This document shows positions 36,739 to 46,011 of a DNA stretch of 64,000 nt, piece after piece. A model generated the notes under the pieces. It was given only the letters and a program-made list of their open reading frames with translations. It made no database searches and had not been told where the DNA came from. The stretch's first letter is position 1, and each line of letters starts with the position of its first letter. A program made the position numbers and the translations under genes. This DNA is from Bacteroides intestinalis (lineage in GTDB: Bacteria; Bacteroidota; Bacteroidia; Bacteroidales; Bacteroidaceae): contig NZ_CABJDN010000001.1 in the NCBI RefSeq assembly GCF_902364365.1, forward strand, positions 434,001 to 498,000. The letters are read 5' to 3'.

Positions 36739-36861
36739 TCTTGTAGTAACCAATTGGTAAATACTATTGATTGATTATCAGTAAACTAACAAAATCTTAT
36801 CACTAACCTTTAATTCATTTTCATGCCGAGATGAATGAATTCCCGCCAATGGGTTAGTATG

Positions 36862-36900
36862 AAAAAGAGGTTATCTCGTTTCCGGGATAACCTCTTTTTT
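36862..36900. terminator. Bidirectional terminator between the AlkZ-like gene and asd
   Basis: The stem AAAAAGAGGTTATC (36862-36875) with GATAACCTCTTTTTT (36886-36900) has A- and T-runs on both sides, so it can stop transcripts from either strand. It lies 45 nt from the asd stop. Confidence 0.85.
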
Positions 36901-36944
36901 CGTTTGCAACCATTTCTCCAATGGTTCTATTTTATTGGTAATGC

Positions 36945-37952
36945 TTAGAGAGCATTCTCTTTTACCAAATATTCTGCAATTTGTACTGCATTCAGTGCAG
37001 CACCTTTCTTGATCTGGTCGCCCACAATCCAGAAAGTCAGACCGTTTTCATTAGCCAGATCCTTACGGATACGACCTACATAAACGGGATCTTTGCCTGC
37101 AAGGAACAGAGGCATTGGATATTCCTTTTCGGCAGGGTTATCCTGCAATACCAAGCCGTCGCCTTTTGCAAAAGCTTCACGAGCTTCTTCCACTGAAATA
37201 GGACGTTCTGTTTCTACCCAAATGCTTTCAGAGTGAGAACGAAGAGCAGGAACGCGTACGCAAGTTGCACTTACTTTAATGTCGGAGTGCATAATCTTAC
37301 GGGTCTCGTGGAACATCTTCATTTCTTCTTTAGTGTATCCGTTATCAGTGAATACGTCAATCTGAGGAATGAGGTTGAATGCCAACTGGTATGCAAACTT
37401 TTCAACAGTAACAGATTCACCTGCTAACACCTGGCGGTATTGTGTGTACAATTCATCCATAGCGGCAGCACCTGCACCGCTGGCAGCCTGATACGTAGAA
37501 ACGTGTACAGTTTTTATGTGAGAAAGCTGTTCGATGGCTTTCAGTGCCACTACCATCTGTATAGTGGTACAGTTAGGGTTGGCGATGATGCTGCGTGGAC
37601 GATCTTTTGCGTCGGCAGCATTTACCTCGGGAACTACCAAAGGTATGTCATTATCCATACGGAAAGCACTGGAGTTATCGATCATCACGGCACCATGTTT
37701 GGTGATGGTCTCGGCATACTCTTTAGAGGTACCAGCGCCTGCGGAAGTGAAAGCGATATCAACCCCTTTAAAGTCATCGTTGTGTTGCAAGAGTTTTACC
37801 TCGATCTGTTTACCGCGGAATGTGTATTTTGTTCCGGCACTGCGTTTAGAACCGAACAACACTAACTCATCCAACGGGAAATTCCTTTCATCGAGCACAC
37901 GCAGGAACTCCTGTCCCACGGCTCCGCTTGCTCCAACAATAGCTACTTTCAT
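36945..37952 (-). CDS. asd: Aspartate-semialdehyde dehydrogenase
   Basis: The 335-residue enzyme makes aspartate semialdehyde from aspartyl phosphate with NADPH, in the pathway to lysine, diaminopimelate, threonine and methionine. The nucleotide-binding start is [18 protein letters not shown]. The catalytic cysteine sits in [11 protein letters not shown] (about residue 128). [10 protein letters not shown] and the His-containing [12 protein letters not shown] follow. Length is typical. It is a single-gene unit, divergent from the antiporter. A minus-strand -7 box TAAATTTG lies at 38027-38020 with TTG 18 nt upstream. Confidence 0.96.
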   Translation of the reverse strand: MKVAIVGASGAVGQEFLRVLDERNFPLDELVLFGSKRSAGTKYTFRGKQIEVKLLQHNDDFKGVDIAFTSAGAGTSKEYAETITKHGAVMIDNSSAFRMDNDIPLVVPEVNAADAKDRPRSIIANPNCTTIQMVVALKAIEQLSHIKTVHVSTYQAASGAGAAAMDELYTQYRQVLAGESVTVEKFAYQLAFNLIPQIDVFTDNGYTKEEMKMFHETRKIMHSDIKVSATCVRVPALRSHSESIWVETERPISVEEAREAFAKGDGLVLQDNPAEKEYPMPLFLAGKDPVYVGRIRKDLANENGLTFWIVGDQIKKGAALNAVQIAEYLVKENAL

Positions 37953-38019
37953 TTTCTTTTGTTTTTTAATTAAGTTTATAAAAATGTTCTTCTATGCTTA
38001 AAAACGATAGAATTGGCTG

Positions 38020-38048
38020 CAAATTTATAACAATTTGCTGTATGACAA
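38020..38048 (-). promoter_or_regulatory. Candidate asd promoter
   Basis: On the minus strand TTG (38048-38046), an 18-nt spacer and TAAATTTG (38027-38020) fit the Bacteroides -33/-7 pattern, about 68 nt before the asd ATG. Confidence 0.5.
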
Positions 38049-38105
38049 CGTATAAAATGAAAAGTTTTTTGTTATTTTGCAACGTAAACCTAAAACTTGA
38101 AGCCC

Positions 38106-40241
38106 ATGGACTTATTTGACTTCAGTCTAAAACTTCCCATTACCGACCCTACATGGATATTTCTCCTTGTACTTCTTATTATATTGTTTGCTCCTATTTT
38201 GTTGAACAGACTTCGTATCCCACATATCATCGGTATGATATTGGCAGGATTGGTAATTGGCGAGCATGGGTTTAATATTTTAGCACGGGATAGTAGTTTC
38301 GAGTTGTTTGGCAAGGTAGGTTTATACTATATCATGTTTCTGGCTGGTCTGGAAATGAATATGTCAGACTTTAAGCAAAATAGGGGAAAGGCCGTAATGT
38401 TGGGGTTACTGGCTTTTATCATTCCAATTATGATCGGTCTTGTGGTGAACATGACCTTCCTGAAATATAGTTTGATCACTTCAGTTCTGTTGGCAAGTAT
38501 GTATGCTTCGCATACGCTGGTGGCATATCCTATCGTGATTCGATATGGCGTCTCCCGACATCGCAGTGTAAGTATTGCAGTGGGAGGTACGGCGGTGACT
38601 GATACCCTTACGCTGTTGGTTTTAGCTGTGGTAGGTGGTATGTTTAAGGGGGAATCCGGTGGACTGTTCTGGGTATGGCTGGTTGTCAAAGTGGTTTTCT
38701 TGGGTGGATTGATTATGTACTTTTTCCCTCGCATTGGGCGTTGGTTCTTCCGCAGATACGATGATAATGTAATGCAATTCATTTTCGTGCTTGCCATGGT
38801 ATTTCTGGGGGCAGGCTTAATGGAATTTGTGGGGATGGAAGGCATTCTCGGAGCTTTCCTTGCCGGCTTGGTACTGAATCGGCTTATTCCGCATGTTTCT
38901 CCATTGATGAATCACCTGGAGTTTGTGGGCAATGCACTTTTCATTCCTTACTTCCTGATCGGTGTGGGAATGCTGATTGATATACATGTGATTTTTGGCC
39001 ATGGTGATGCGTTGAAGGTGGCTGGGGTAATGATTGCTGTTGCTTTGACTGGTAAATGGATTGCTTGCTGGCTGACGCAGAAGATATATAAAATGGCAGC
39101 TATTGAGCGGGAACTAATGTACGGCTTGAGCAATGCCCAGGCTGCGGCTACATTGGCTGCTGTACTGGTTGGATATAATATAATTCTGCCTAATGGTGAA
39201 AGACTGCTGAATGACGATGTCCTGAATGGCACTGTATTGTTAATCCTCGTGACCTGTGTGGTAAGTTCATTTATTACTGAACGCGCTGCTCGTAAGATCG
39301 CTATCGATGAGGCCCATCTGGAGGATGAAAAACGTCCGGTAGAGCTGGAAAAGATTTTAATACCGGTTGCCAATCCGGATACGATTGAAGATTTGGTGAG
39401 TCTGTCCTTGTTGATACGTGATCCTAAACAGAGAGATAATCTGGTGGCATTGAATGTGATTAATGATAATAATGCATCGGAAGCTCTGGAACTTCGCGGA
39501 AAACGTTATCTTGAGAAAGCAGCCATGATAACGGCATCGGTGGATGTGCCGCTGAAACAAATCAGCCGTTATGACTTGAATATTGCTTCCGGCATTATTC
39601 ATACGGCAAAAGAGCATGGAGTGACGGATGTGGTAATAGGTTTGCACCGTAAAGTTAATATTGTGGATTCCTTCTTTGGTATGTTGGCGGAGAATCTGTT
39701 GAAAGGTTTGCACCGGGAAGTGATAATTGCAAAATTCCTGATGCCGATTAATACTATACGGAGAATTAATATTGCTGTTCCGCCGAAAGCAGAATATGAA
39801 GCGGGTTTCCAGAAGTGGGTAGAACATTTCTGCCGTATGGGAAGTACATTGGGATGCCGGGTACACTTCTTCGCTAATGAAGAAACTACTACGCTCTTAC
39901 AAATACTGGTAAAGAAGAGGTTTAGCTCGACAATGACTGATTTCTCCCGTTTGGATGATTGGGGGGATTTACTGTTGTTGACCGGACAAGTGAATTATGA
40001 TCACTTACTGGTGATTATCAGTGCCCGCCGTGGTTCTATTTCTTATGATCCTGCATTCGAAAGACTTCCTGCCCAGTTAGGAAAGTATTTTGCCAACAAT
40101 AGTTTGATAGTGCTCTATCCGGATCAGTTGGGTGAACCGCAAGATATGTTGTCTTTCTCTAATCCACGTGGTAATAATGAAGATCAGCATTATGAAAAGG
40201 TAGGCAAATGGTTCTATAAATGGTTCAAGAAGAGTAATTAG
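38106..40241 (+). CDS. CPA2-type cation:proton antiporter with C-terminal Usp domains
   Basis: The ATG at 38106 is preferred over the in-frame TTG at 38097. The product has 711 residues. The N-terminal about 400 residues form about 12 transmembrane helices of the Na+/H+ exchanger (KefB/NapA-like) fold, with RLRIPHIIGMILAGLVIGE and GILGAFLAGLVLNRLIP. The C-terminal about 300 residues are soluble and carry two universal-stress-protein-like folds (EKILIPVANPDTIEDLVSLS; RINIAVPPKAEYEAGF). It exchanges monovalent cations for protons at the inner membrane; the Usp part is probably a nucleotide-sensing regulator. It is separated from tcdA by a 34-nt repeat-containing gap. Confidence 0.9.
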   Translation: MDLFDFSLKLPITDPTWIFLLVLLIILFAPILLNRLRIPHIIGMILAGLVIGEHGFNILARDSSFELFGKVGLYYIMFLAGLEMNMSDFKQNRGKAVMLGLLAFIIPIMIGLVVNMTFLKYSLITSVLLASMYASHTLVAYPIVIRYGVSRHRSVSIAVGGTAVTDTLTLLVLAVVGGMFKGESGGLFWVWLVVKVVFLGGLIMYFFPRIGRWFFRRYDDNVMQFIFVLAMVFLGAGLMEFVGMEGILGAFLAGLVLNRLIPHVSPLMNHLEFVGNALFIPYFLIGVGMLIDIHVIFGHGDALKVAGVMIAVALTGKWIACWLTQKIYKMAAIERELMYGLSNAQAAATLAAVLVGYNIILPNGERLLNDDVLNGTVLLILVTCVVSSFITERAARKIAIDEAHLEDEKRPVELEKILIPVANPDTIEDLVSLSLLIRDPKQRDNLVALNVINDNNASEALELRGKRYLEKAAMITASVDVPLKQISRYDLNIASGIIHTAKEHGVTDVVIGLHRKVNIVDSFFGMLAENLLKGLHREVIIAKFLMPINTIRRINIAVPPKAEYEAGFQKWVEHFCRMGSTLGCRVHFFANEETTTLLQILVKKRFSSTMTDFSRLDDWGDLLLLTGQVNYDHLLVIISARRGSISYDPAFERLPAQLGKYFANNSLIVLYPDQLGEPQDMLSFSNPRGNNEDQHYEKVGKWFYKWFKKSN

Positions 40242-40275
40242 TGATTAGCAACAAAGTGATAAGTGATTAGTGAGG
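40242..40275. repeat. GTGATTAG repeat in the antiporter-tcdA gap
   Basis: The whole 34-nt gap consists of GTGATTAG, GTGATAAGTGATTAG and GTGAGG words, like the insert in the amidase gene (6801-6871) and the sequence at the folP stop. It runs right up to the tcdA ATG, so no separate ribosome site is visible. Confidence 0.6.
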
Positions 40276-40986
40276 ATGGAAGATTGGAGACAGAGGACAC
40301 GGCTCTTATTGGGTGAGGAGAAGATGGAACGTTTGCAGCAGGCACACGTGCTTGTAGTGGGTCTTGGTGGAGTAGGAGCGTATGCAGCGGAGATGATTTG
40401 TCGTGCCGGAGTGGGACGCATGACGATTGCGGATGCGGATACAGTGCAACCTACGAATATCAACCGTCAGCTTCCGGCCTTACATTCTACATTGGGAATG
40501 AGCAAGGCGGAAATCTTGGAGAAACGTTTCCGGGATATTAATCCGGAAATTGAATTGACGGTGTTGCCGGTATTCCTGAAAGATGAGAATATTCCCGAAC
40601 TGCTGGATGCAGCATCCTATGATTTTGTAGTGGATGCCATTGATACGCTGGCTCCGAAATGTCATTTGATTGCAGAAACTTTAAAGCGACATATTAAGAT
40701 TGTTTCCAGTATGGGAGCCGGAGCAAAGAGTGATATAACCCAGGTCCGCTTTGCCGATATATGGGATACCTATCATTGCGGACTGAGCAAGGCAGTCAGA
40801 AAACGACTTCAGAAAATGGGAATCAAGCGTAAACTGCCGGTGGTATTCAGTACGGAACAAGCGGATCCGAAAGCTGTACTGCTGACAGAGGATGAAATGA
40901 ATAAGAAATCAACATGCGGAACAGTCAGCTATATGCCGGCGGTATTTGGATGCTATCTGGCGGAGTATGTGTTGAAGAGATTATGA
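40276..40986 (+). CDS. tcdA: tRNA threonylcarbamoyladenosine dehydratase (TcdA)
   Basis: The 236-residue E1-like ThiF-fold enzyme cyclises t6A37 of tRNA to ct6A using ATP. It has the Rossmann motif VVGLGGVGAYAAEMICRAGVG (given in part), DADTVQPTNINRQLPALHS, the adenylation region VVDAIDTLAPKCHLI, and the FSTEQADPKAV segment typical of the TcdA branch. The ATG at 40276 is chosen; a GTG two codons earlier (40270) is equally in frame. It lies downstream of the antiporter and 72 nt upstream of lolD, and may be co-transcribed with both. Confidence 0.93.
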   Translation: MEDWRQRTRLLLGEEKMERLQQAHVLVVGLGGVGAYAAEMICRAGVGRMTIADADTVQPTNINRQLPALHSTLGMSKAEILEKRFRDINPEIELTVLPVFLKDENIPELLDAASYDFVVDAIDTLAPKCHLIAETLKRHIKIVSSMGAGAKSDITQVRFADIWDTYHCGLSKAVRKRLQKMGIKRKLPVVFSTEQADPKAVLLTEDEMNKKSTCGTVSYMPAVFGCYLAEYVLKRL

Positions 40987-41058
40987 TCAGCAAGCGCATC
41001 TTTTGCCACCTTATTGGCAAAGAATCAGTACTTAACATTAGATAAAGATGAAGTATAT

Positions 41059-41709
41059 ATGATACAATTACAAGGAATAACCAAGAGTTTCGGTAGCCTG
41101 CAAGTTTTGCGGGGGATTGACTTGAATATAGATAAAGGCGAGATCGTTAGTATCGTTGGCCCGAGTGGAGCGGGAAAGACTACTTTACTTCAAATTATGG
41201 GAACCTTGGATGCCCCTGATAGCGGTACGGTAACTATCGACGGTACTTTGGTCAGCCGTATGAAGGAGAAGGAACTGTCGGCTTTCCGTAACAAACATAT
41301 AGGGTTTGTCTTTCAGTTTCACCAGCTTTTACCGGAATTTACGGCATTGGAAAACGTGATGATACCTGCATTTATTGCCGGTGTGGGGCAGAAAGAAGCT
41401 ACTGCATCTGCATTGGAACTGTTGGAGTTTATGGGACTGACAGATCGCGCCGGGCATAAGCCTAATGAACTTTCTGGTGGGGAGAAACAACGTGTGGCCG
41501 TAGCCCGTGCTCTCATTAATCATCCGGCTGTGATACTGGCTGACGAACCTTCGGGTAGCCTGGATACTCATAATAAGGAAGAATTGCATCAGCTTTTCTT
41601 CGACCTTCGCAATCGTTTCGGACAAACATTTGTTATTGTTACTCACGATGAAGGATTGGCACAGATTACGGACCGTACGGTGCACATGGTTGACGGGGAA
41701 ATAGTTTAA
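41059..41709 (+). CDS. lolD: LolD-like ABC transporter ATP-binding protein
   Basis: The ATG at 41059 gives 216 residues starting [13 protein letters not shown]; an upstream TTG at 41014 is rejected because it adds a non-family tail. Walker A is GPSGAGKTT, the signature is [15 protein letters not shown], Walker B is [12 protein letters not shown], and the H-loop is VTHD. Sequence and length fit the LolD/MacB class, with the family's [19 protein letters not shown]. It would power lipoprotein release from the inner membrane together with LolC/E permeases, none of which is adjacent. Assignment to LolD rather than another MacB-class ATPase is likely but not certain. Confidence 0.85.
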   Translation: MIQLQGITKSFGSLQVLRGIDLNIDKGEIVSIVGPSGAGKTTLLQIMGTLDAPDSGTVTIDGTLVSRMKEKELSAFRNKHIGFVFQFHQLLPEFTALENVMIPAFIAGVGQKEATASALELLEFMGLTDRAGHKPNELSGGEKQRVAVARALINHPAVILADEPSGSLDTHNKEELHQLFFDLRNRFGQTFVIVTHDEGLAQITDRTVHMVDGEIV

Positions 41710-41711
41710 TC

Positions 41712-42530
41712 TTATTTTCCCGTACTCATTACTACTGAATCATTATCGCTATTGTTTACTTTTCTTTGTATTGCTTTGAATTTACGTCCGAAAGAGAAAT
41801 TGTAGGATAAGCTGACCAGAAACATATGTGAGCTTTCCTTAATATAGCTTTTAGTCTTGTACGAGGCAAATTGATTCCAATTCTCATTCTCTACTTTATA
41901 ATTATCAGTGAATGGGTTGAAAGCGCCTACACCTAAACGGAGATCTTTATATTTATAATATAGAACTAATATCTGGATATTTTCTCCTCCTGAGAGGGTC
42001 TCTCCCCAGAAGTTGTTCCAATTGGTATTGATTTGCCAGAACAAGGAGAATCGTTTGTAATTGAATGAAGCTTGTCCTTCGTAATACCAGTTGGTATAAG
42101 TGTGAGAGTAATTGTTTCCATGACTTATATAATGGTTCACTCCTCCTGTGAATGAAAGTTGCAGCATATCCCATAGTGGGCCTACCCGGAGCATCAGACG
42201 TCCGGATAACTTTTGCCAGTCTTTCTGGTTATCCCACGTTTGTACTATTTTATTGCCTTCCTGTAACTTTTCATCCATAATGGCATTGGGAGATAATTGT
42301 ATGCATCCCATAGGTTACTGTAGAAAATACCTTTCTTCCACTCATAAGTCAGTTCCGTACGATAGCATATGTACGATTTCAGATTCGGATTTCCACGACG
42401 TATCTGGAAAGAGTCTATAGTTTGTTCTATAGCACTCCACTGAATATATGGCTATTCCCTTGATTCATACGGGTATCGTAATTATGCCCGTTCCGGTATT
42501 CGTTGTTAGAGTATGATGCTGGAAAGTACT
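41712..42530 (-). pseudogene. Decayed outer-membrane beta-barrel (TonB-receptor-like) gene remnant
   Basis: The last 199 codons are intact (41712-42311) and encode barrel strands such as GPLWDMLQLSFTGGVNHYIS and FLVSLSYNFSFGRKF. Upstream, matching barrel sequence continues in another frame (QTIDSFQIRRGNPNLKSY, about 42434-42381; YEWKKGIFYSNLWDAYN, then a break near 42290 where one C seems to be missing) and again in a third frame (EYRNGHNYDTRMNQGN, about 42500-42455). The plug and most of the barrel are gone. It has no start signal or export signal. It is convergent with lolD, 2 nt away. Confidence 0.75.
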
Positions 42531-42652
42531 AATCTATTTTTTTATTTAGAAAAACAAACTACTTTTAAGTTCGTTTCTATAATGGGCAGCTAGTATCTAT
42601 GACATTTTGTTATACCTTTACCCCGATTTTTATAATTTATATAGATTACATT

Positions 42653-43192
42653 ATGAGAAAAGTAGTTCTTACTTTAGTTACATTAGCATTTGTGTCATTT
42701 ACATATGCGCAGGATGTAGCTTTCGATTCTTTCAAACGAATCGAATCGGATAAGGTGTTGAACCTGTCAGCCGATCAAATTGCAAAAATCAAAAAACTAA
42801 ATAGAGAAGTTGGCCCCAAGTTTAAAGCTATCGGACAGAGTAATCTTCCTGGGTACGAAAAAGGGCAGAGGAAAAGAGCATTGGCTCTTGAACACAAAGC
42901 TGCCATTAAAGCTATCTTGTCAGAGAAGCAGGTTAAGTTATGGGAAGAGCATTACGGAAGTATGGATAACAGGAAAGGTCTGCGTGGCATCATGAAAGGT
43001 GATTATGATCATCGATTGGGTCAATTGGAAACCAATTTTGAAAAGGATAAGGAGGCAATTGAGAATAGCTCTTTATCTAAAGACGCAAAGAAAGCCAAGG
43101 TAAAAGCACTTAAAAATGAATATAAACAAGAAAAAGAGCGATTGAAGAATGAACGTGATACTGCAATAAAATCAGGAGTTTTGGAAAAGTGA
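42653..43192 (+). CDS. Small exported Spy/LTxxQ-like helical protein
   Basis: The ATG at 42653 gives 179 residues with a clean signal peptide MRKVVLTLVTLAFVSFTYAQ; the frame open from 42599 is rejected. After it come LNLSADQIAKIKKLNREV and AIKAILSEKQVKLWEEHYG, which resemble the paired helices of periplasmic Spy/CpxP-type proteins (LTxxQ and related). A highly charged coiled-coil tail (about 115-179, rich in Lys and Glu) follows. It is probably periplasmic, perhaps chaperone-like. The family link is by pattern only. Upstream sequence is the decayed barrel gene plus about 120 nt of AT-rich DNA with no clear promoter. Confidence 0.75.
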   Translation: MRKVVLTLVTLAFVSFTYAQDVAFDSFKRIESDKVLNLSADQIAKIKKLNREVGPKFKAIGQSNLPGYEKGQRKRALALEHKAAIKAILSEKQVKLWEEHYGSMDNRKGLRGIMKGDYDHRLGQLETNFEKDKEAIENSSLSKDAKKAKVKALKNEYKQEKERLKNERDTAIKSGVLEK

Positions 43193-43197
43193 TTGAA

Positions 43198-44130
43198 TCA
43201 TTCAAAACAAACATAATGACCGATTCTTTCCAGGTCCGTTTCTGTAAATTCCTCATAGAGGGAGAAAGGCTTAAGGCTCGTTAGCGAGCCTTTTTTCTTG
43301 CGGTATTCCACAATGGCTTTGGCTTGGTAGAAGTTGATATAGGGATGGGAGCGCAATTTGTCCACACTGATACGGTTTAGGTTAATGCGGCGAACAATCG
43401 TCGGGTCAATGCTGAACCAGGCTTGCAGTTGCTGAGTATTCAGGTTGATATCCTTTAGCTGCTCTATTTGGTAGAATCCGCCTAATCTCTGCCGATAACC
43501 AACTATCAGCCGAGCAATGCCACTTCCGATACCCGGAATCTTCTTTAATTCGGTGGTGTCGGCGCGATTCAAATCAAGAATGGTTCCGGCTTCATATTTG
43601 ATATTCTCCACCGATGCGGTTTGTGCAATGTACAATTGTGTGGTATGATATACAGTATCTTCCGGTGGGATATGTATGTAAGAAGAAAGGATGGAATATT
43701 GTTCTTCCGTCATTCCATATACTTTCTTAAAATCTTCCGGTTTACGGAATTTACCACCTTTTGTCCGATAATGCAGGATATTTTTTGCCATCCAAGCCGG
43801 CAATCCTAAATGTCGGAATGTGATGGAGTCTGCTGTATTTGGATTGAAAGAAGTCAGGACTACAGGAATGTTCTCTTCTTTTCTCTTATAAGTCGTATAT
43901 TGCCTTTCACTGGGTTGCTCTTTCTCTTCCAATGAGGCTATGAATTCTTCATATTCTTGTTGGGCATTAGCTTGTATAGCCATATCATTCGGGGAGATAG
44001 GATTCCTTCGTTGCCAGGCGGATATAAGATGCCCGGAGAGAAAAACGATACAAATAACTGCTATGAGCATCAGGATACCTCGTTTTTCTCCCCGGGAAAA
44101 GTAAAAGTAATCTTTAAATGGATTTTGCAT
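43198..44130 (-). CDS. Membrane-anchored helix-hairpin-helix (ComEA-like) protein
   Basis: The 310-residue protein has one N-terminal transmembrane helix (GILMLIAVICIVFLSGHLIS, about 19-38) and three HhH-type units. These are FNPNTADSITFRHLGLPAWMA (about 94-114, given in part), LDLNRADTTELKKIPGIGSG (about 183-202) and INLNRISVDKLRSHPYINF (about 249-267). These bind DNA non-specifically in ComEA-type proteins. It is likely at the inner membrane facing the periplasm. It follows the NSS transporter by 3 nt, so is probably co-transcribed. A role in DNA uptake is inference; many Bacteroidota have this gene without known competence. Confidence 0.85.
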   Translation of the reverse strand: MQNPFKDYFYFSRGEKRGILMLIAVICIVFLSGHLISAWQRRNPISPNDMAIQANAQQEYEEFIASLEEKEQPSERQYTTYKRKEENIPVVLTSFNPNTADSITFRHLGLPAWMAKNILHYRTKGGKFRKPEDFKKVYGMTEEQYSILSSYIHIPPEDTVYHTTQLYIAQTASVENIKYEAGTILDLNRADTTELKKIPGIGSGIARLIVGYRQRLGGFYQIEQLKDINLNTQQLQAWFSIDPTIVRRINLNRISVDKLRSHPYINFYQAKAIVEYRKKKGSLTSLKPFSLYEEFTETDLERIGHYVCFE

Positions 44131-44133
44131 CTC

Positions 44134-45504
44134 CTACAATTTCAAGAAGCCCAGTTCTTTGATGAAGATAAGTGAAATTGCTATCGGAGCTATAAACTTC
44201 AATATGAATATCAGTAATTTGTAGAACGTTACTTTCAGCATTCCATTGTTACTTACTTCTTCCCAGACAATCTTCTTATTCAGGTACCAACCGGTAAAGA
44301 TGGAAATGCACAGACCACCTAATGGCAACATAATTTTAGCTGTGACAAAGTCGAACAGGTTGAATAAGTTCAAACCGAATATAGTGTATCCCTTACCTGC
44401 ACCGAGCGAAAGTGAACACAAAATGCCTAAGAACATACAACCGCCTGTTACAAAACTTGCTGCACGTTTCCGGCTCAGATGGAATTCTTCGTGAAGGTAG
44501 GCTGTCACTACTTCATGCATGGAAATGGTAGAAGTAAGTGCGGCAACTGCCAGAAGAATATAGAACATGACTGAGAATATATAGGCCAATAAAGGTACTC
44601 CGCTAAACGCTTGTTGGAAAACATTGGGCAGTGTAATAAAGATGAGACTTGGACCGGCATCCGGTTGGATACCTACCGAGAATGCAGCGGGGAAGATGAT
44701 CAGCCCTGCCAATATAGCGACAAATGTATCGATGATACTAACACTAAAAGCTGTTTTAGTCAGATTCGTATCTTTTTTGAAATAGGATGCATAGGTACAG
44801 AGACATCCCATTCCCAAACTTAATGAGAAAAATGCCTGTCCCATGGCACTCAGGAATACATTCGCATTCACCTTATCCCATTCGGGTTTCAAGAGAAACT
44901 CGAGACCAGCACCTGAACCCGGCAATGCAATAGAACAGCCAGCCAATATAATCAGCAGGATAAATAGCATTGGCATCATAATTTTAGCAGACTTTTCGAT
45001 CCCTTTTTCCACCCCTTTTACGATGATAAAATGAGTGGCAAGAAGAAAGAGTACCAGCCAGATGACCGGACGCCAGGGATTAGAAGAAAATGAATTGAAT
45101 GTATTGATGTAATCGGCTGCCGTTTTTCCGGCAAAGTTATCGGTAACAGCTTCACCAATGAATTCCAGAGTCCAACCGGCTACTACAGAGTAATAACTCA
45201 AAATCAGAAACCCTGCTAATACACCCATGCGGCCTACCCAGCGCCATTGTGTACCGGGTGCCAGTTTTTGGTAAGCTCCTGCTGTATTGGCGCGTGAATG
45301 TCGCCCGATGAGGAATTCGGATACCATGATAGGGATTCCTAAAATAAGTACACATGCTAAGTAAATGAGAATAAACGCAGCACCGCCATGATTGCCAGTC
45401 TCGTAGGGAAACCGCCAGATGTTACCCAGACCGACTGCGGAACCTGCCGAAGCAAGTATGACGCCTAATTTGCTCCCGAAATTGGCTCTGTCATTTTTAG
45501 TCAT
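44134..45504 (-). CDS. Sodium-dependent transporter, NSS (SNF) family
   Basis: The 456-residue polytopic protein starts with the family's first helix GVILASAGSAVGLGNIWRFP (residues about 13-32), where the sodium and substrate sites lie, followed by GNHGGAAFILIYLACVLILG. The length fits the bacterial branch of about 11-12 helices. It probably imports an amino acid or amine with sodium. A minus-strand -7 box TATATTTG (45562-45555) lies 50 nt upstream, next to an opposite-facing TACTTTTG (45575-45582) of the vanZ gene, so the two genes share a compact divergent promoter region. Confidence 0.92.
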   Translation of the reverse strand: MTKNDRANFGSKLGVILASAGSAVGLGNIWRFPYETGNHGGAAFILIYLACVLILGIPIMVSEFLIGRHSRANTAGAYQKLAPGTQWRWVGRMGVLAGFLILSYYSVVAGWTLEFIGEAVTDNFAGKTAADYINTFNSFSSNPWRPVIWLVLFLLATHFIIVKGVEKGIEKSAKIMMPMLFILLIILAGCSIALPGSGAGLEFLLKPEWDKVNANVFLSAMGQAFFSLSLGMGCLCTYASYFKKDTNLTKTAFSVSIIDTFVAILAGLIIFPAAFSVGIQPDAGPSLIFITLPNVFQQAFSGVPLLAYIFSVMFYILLAVAALTSTISMHEVVTAYLHEEFHLSRKRAASFVTGGCMFLGILCSLSLGAGKGYTIFGLNLFNLFDFVTAKIMLPLGGLCISIFTGWYLNKKIVWEEVSNNGMLKVTFYKLLIFILKFIAPIAISLIFIKELGFLKL

Positions 45505-45608
45505 AAAAAAGTAGATTTTTCTTTCATTTCGTTATTATTCTCTACTAGAACATGCAAATATAGAAAATGTTCTGTACTTTTGTGCACAAATCGTTCATAA
45601 ATTGAGAT

Positions 45609-46001
45609 ATGCTATACTATATTAAAAAATATCCGGTATCGTTGCTGATTATATTGACAGTGATTTATTTGTCGTTCTTTAAACCGCCAACAACGGAATT
45701 AAGCCGAATACCGAATATTGATAAAGTTGTACATATTTGTATGTATTTAGGCATGTCAGGCATGTTGTGGCTGGAGTTTCTGCGTGCTCACCGCAGAAAT
45801 GATTCCCCTTTATGGCATGCATGGATGGGGGCATTTGTGTGCCCCGTATTATTTAGTGGAATGGTGGAATTGCTGCAGGAATATTGCACTACTTACCGTG
45901 GCGGCGATTGGCTGGACTTTGCAGCGAATACAACAGGAGCGTTTATAGCCTCAATGATAGGTTATTTTGTACTGCGTCCGTGGATGGCGAAAAAACAATA
46001 A
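45609..46001 (+). CDS. VanZ-like family membrane protein
   Basis: The 130-residue protein has four hydrophobic segments. The early DKVVHICMYLGMSGMLWLEF (about 39-58) and the later MVELLQEYCTTYRGGDWLDFAANT region are the usual VanZ-like marks. It is an inner-membrane protein of unknown function; VanZ itself modestly raises teicoplanin resistance, but most relatives are not resistance genes. It is a single-gene unit, convergent with murF (10 nt between stops), with its own -7 box TACTTTTG at 45575-45582. Confidence 0.85.
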   Translation: MLYYIKKYPVSLLIILTVIYLSFFKPPTTELSRIPNIDKVVHICMYLGMSGMLWLEFLRAHRRNDSPLWHAWMGAFVCPVLFSGMVELLQEYCTTYRGGDWLDFAANTTGAFIASMIGYFVLRPWMAKKQ

Positions 46002-46011
46002 GTAGTGTCGA

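Noticed and set aside
38327..38845. Minus-strand open frames opposite the antiporter, including 39357-39866
   Set aside because: Low-complexity translations opposite a clear membrane protein gene; no independent support.
41014..41058. Upstream TTG start for the LolD-like gene
   Set aside because: The family begins at the MIQLQGITK segment, and the extension has no similarity to LolD N-termini.
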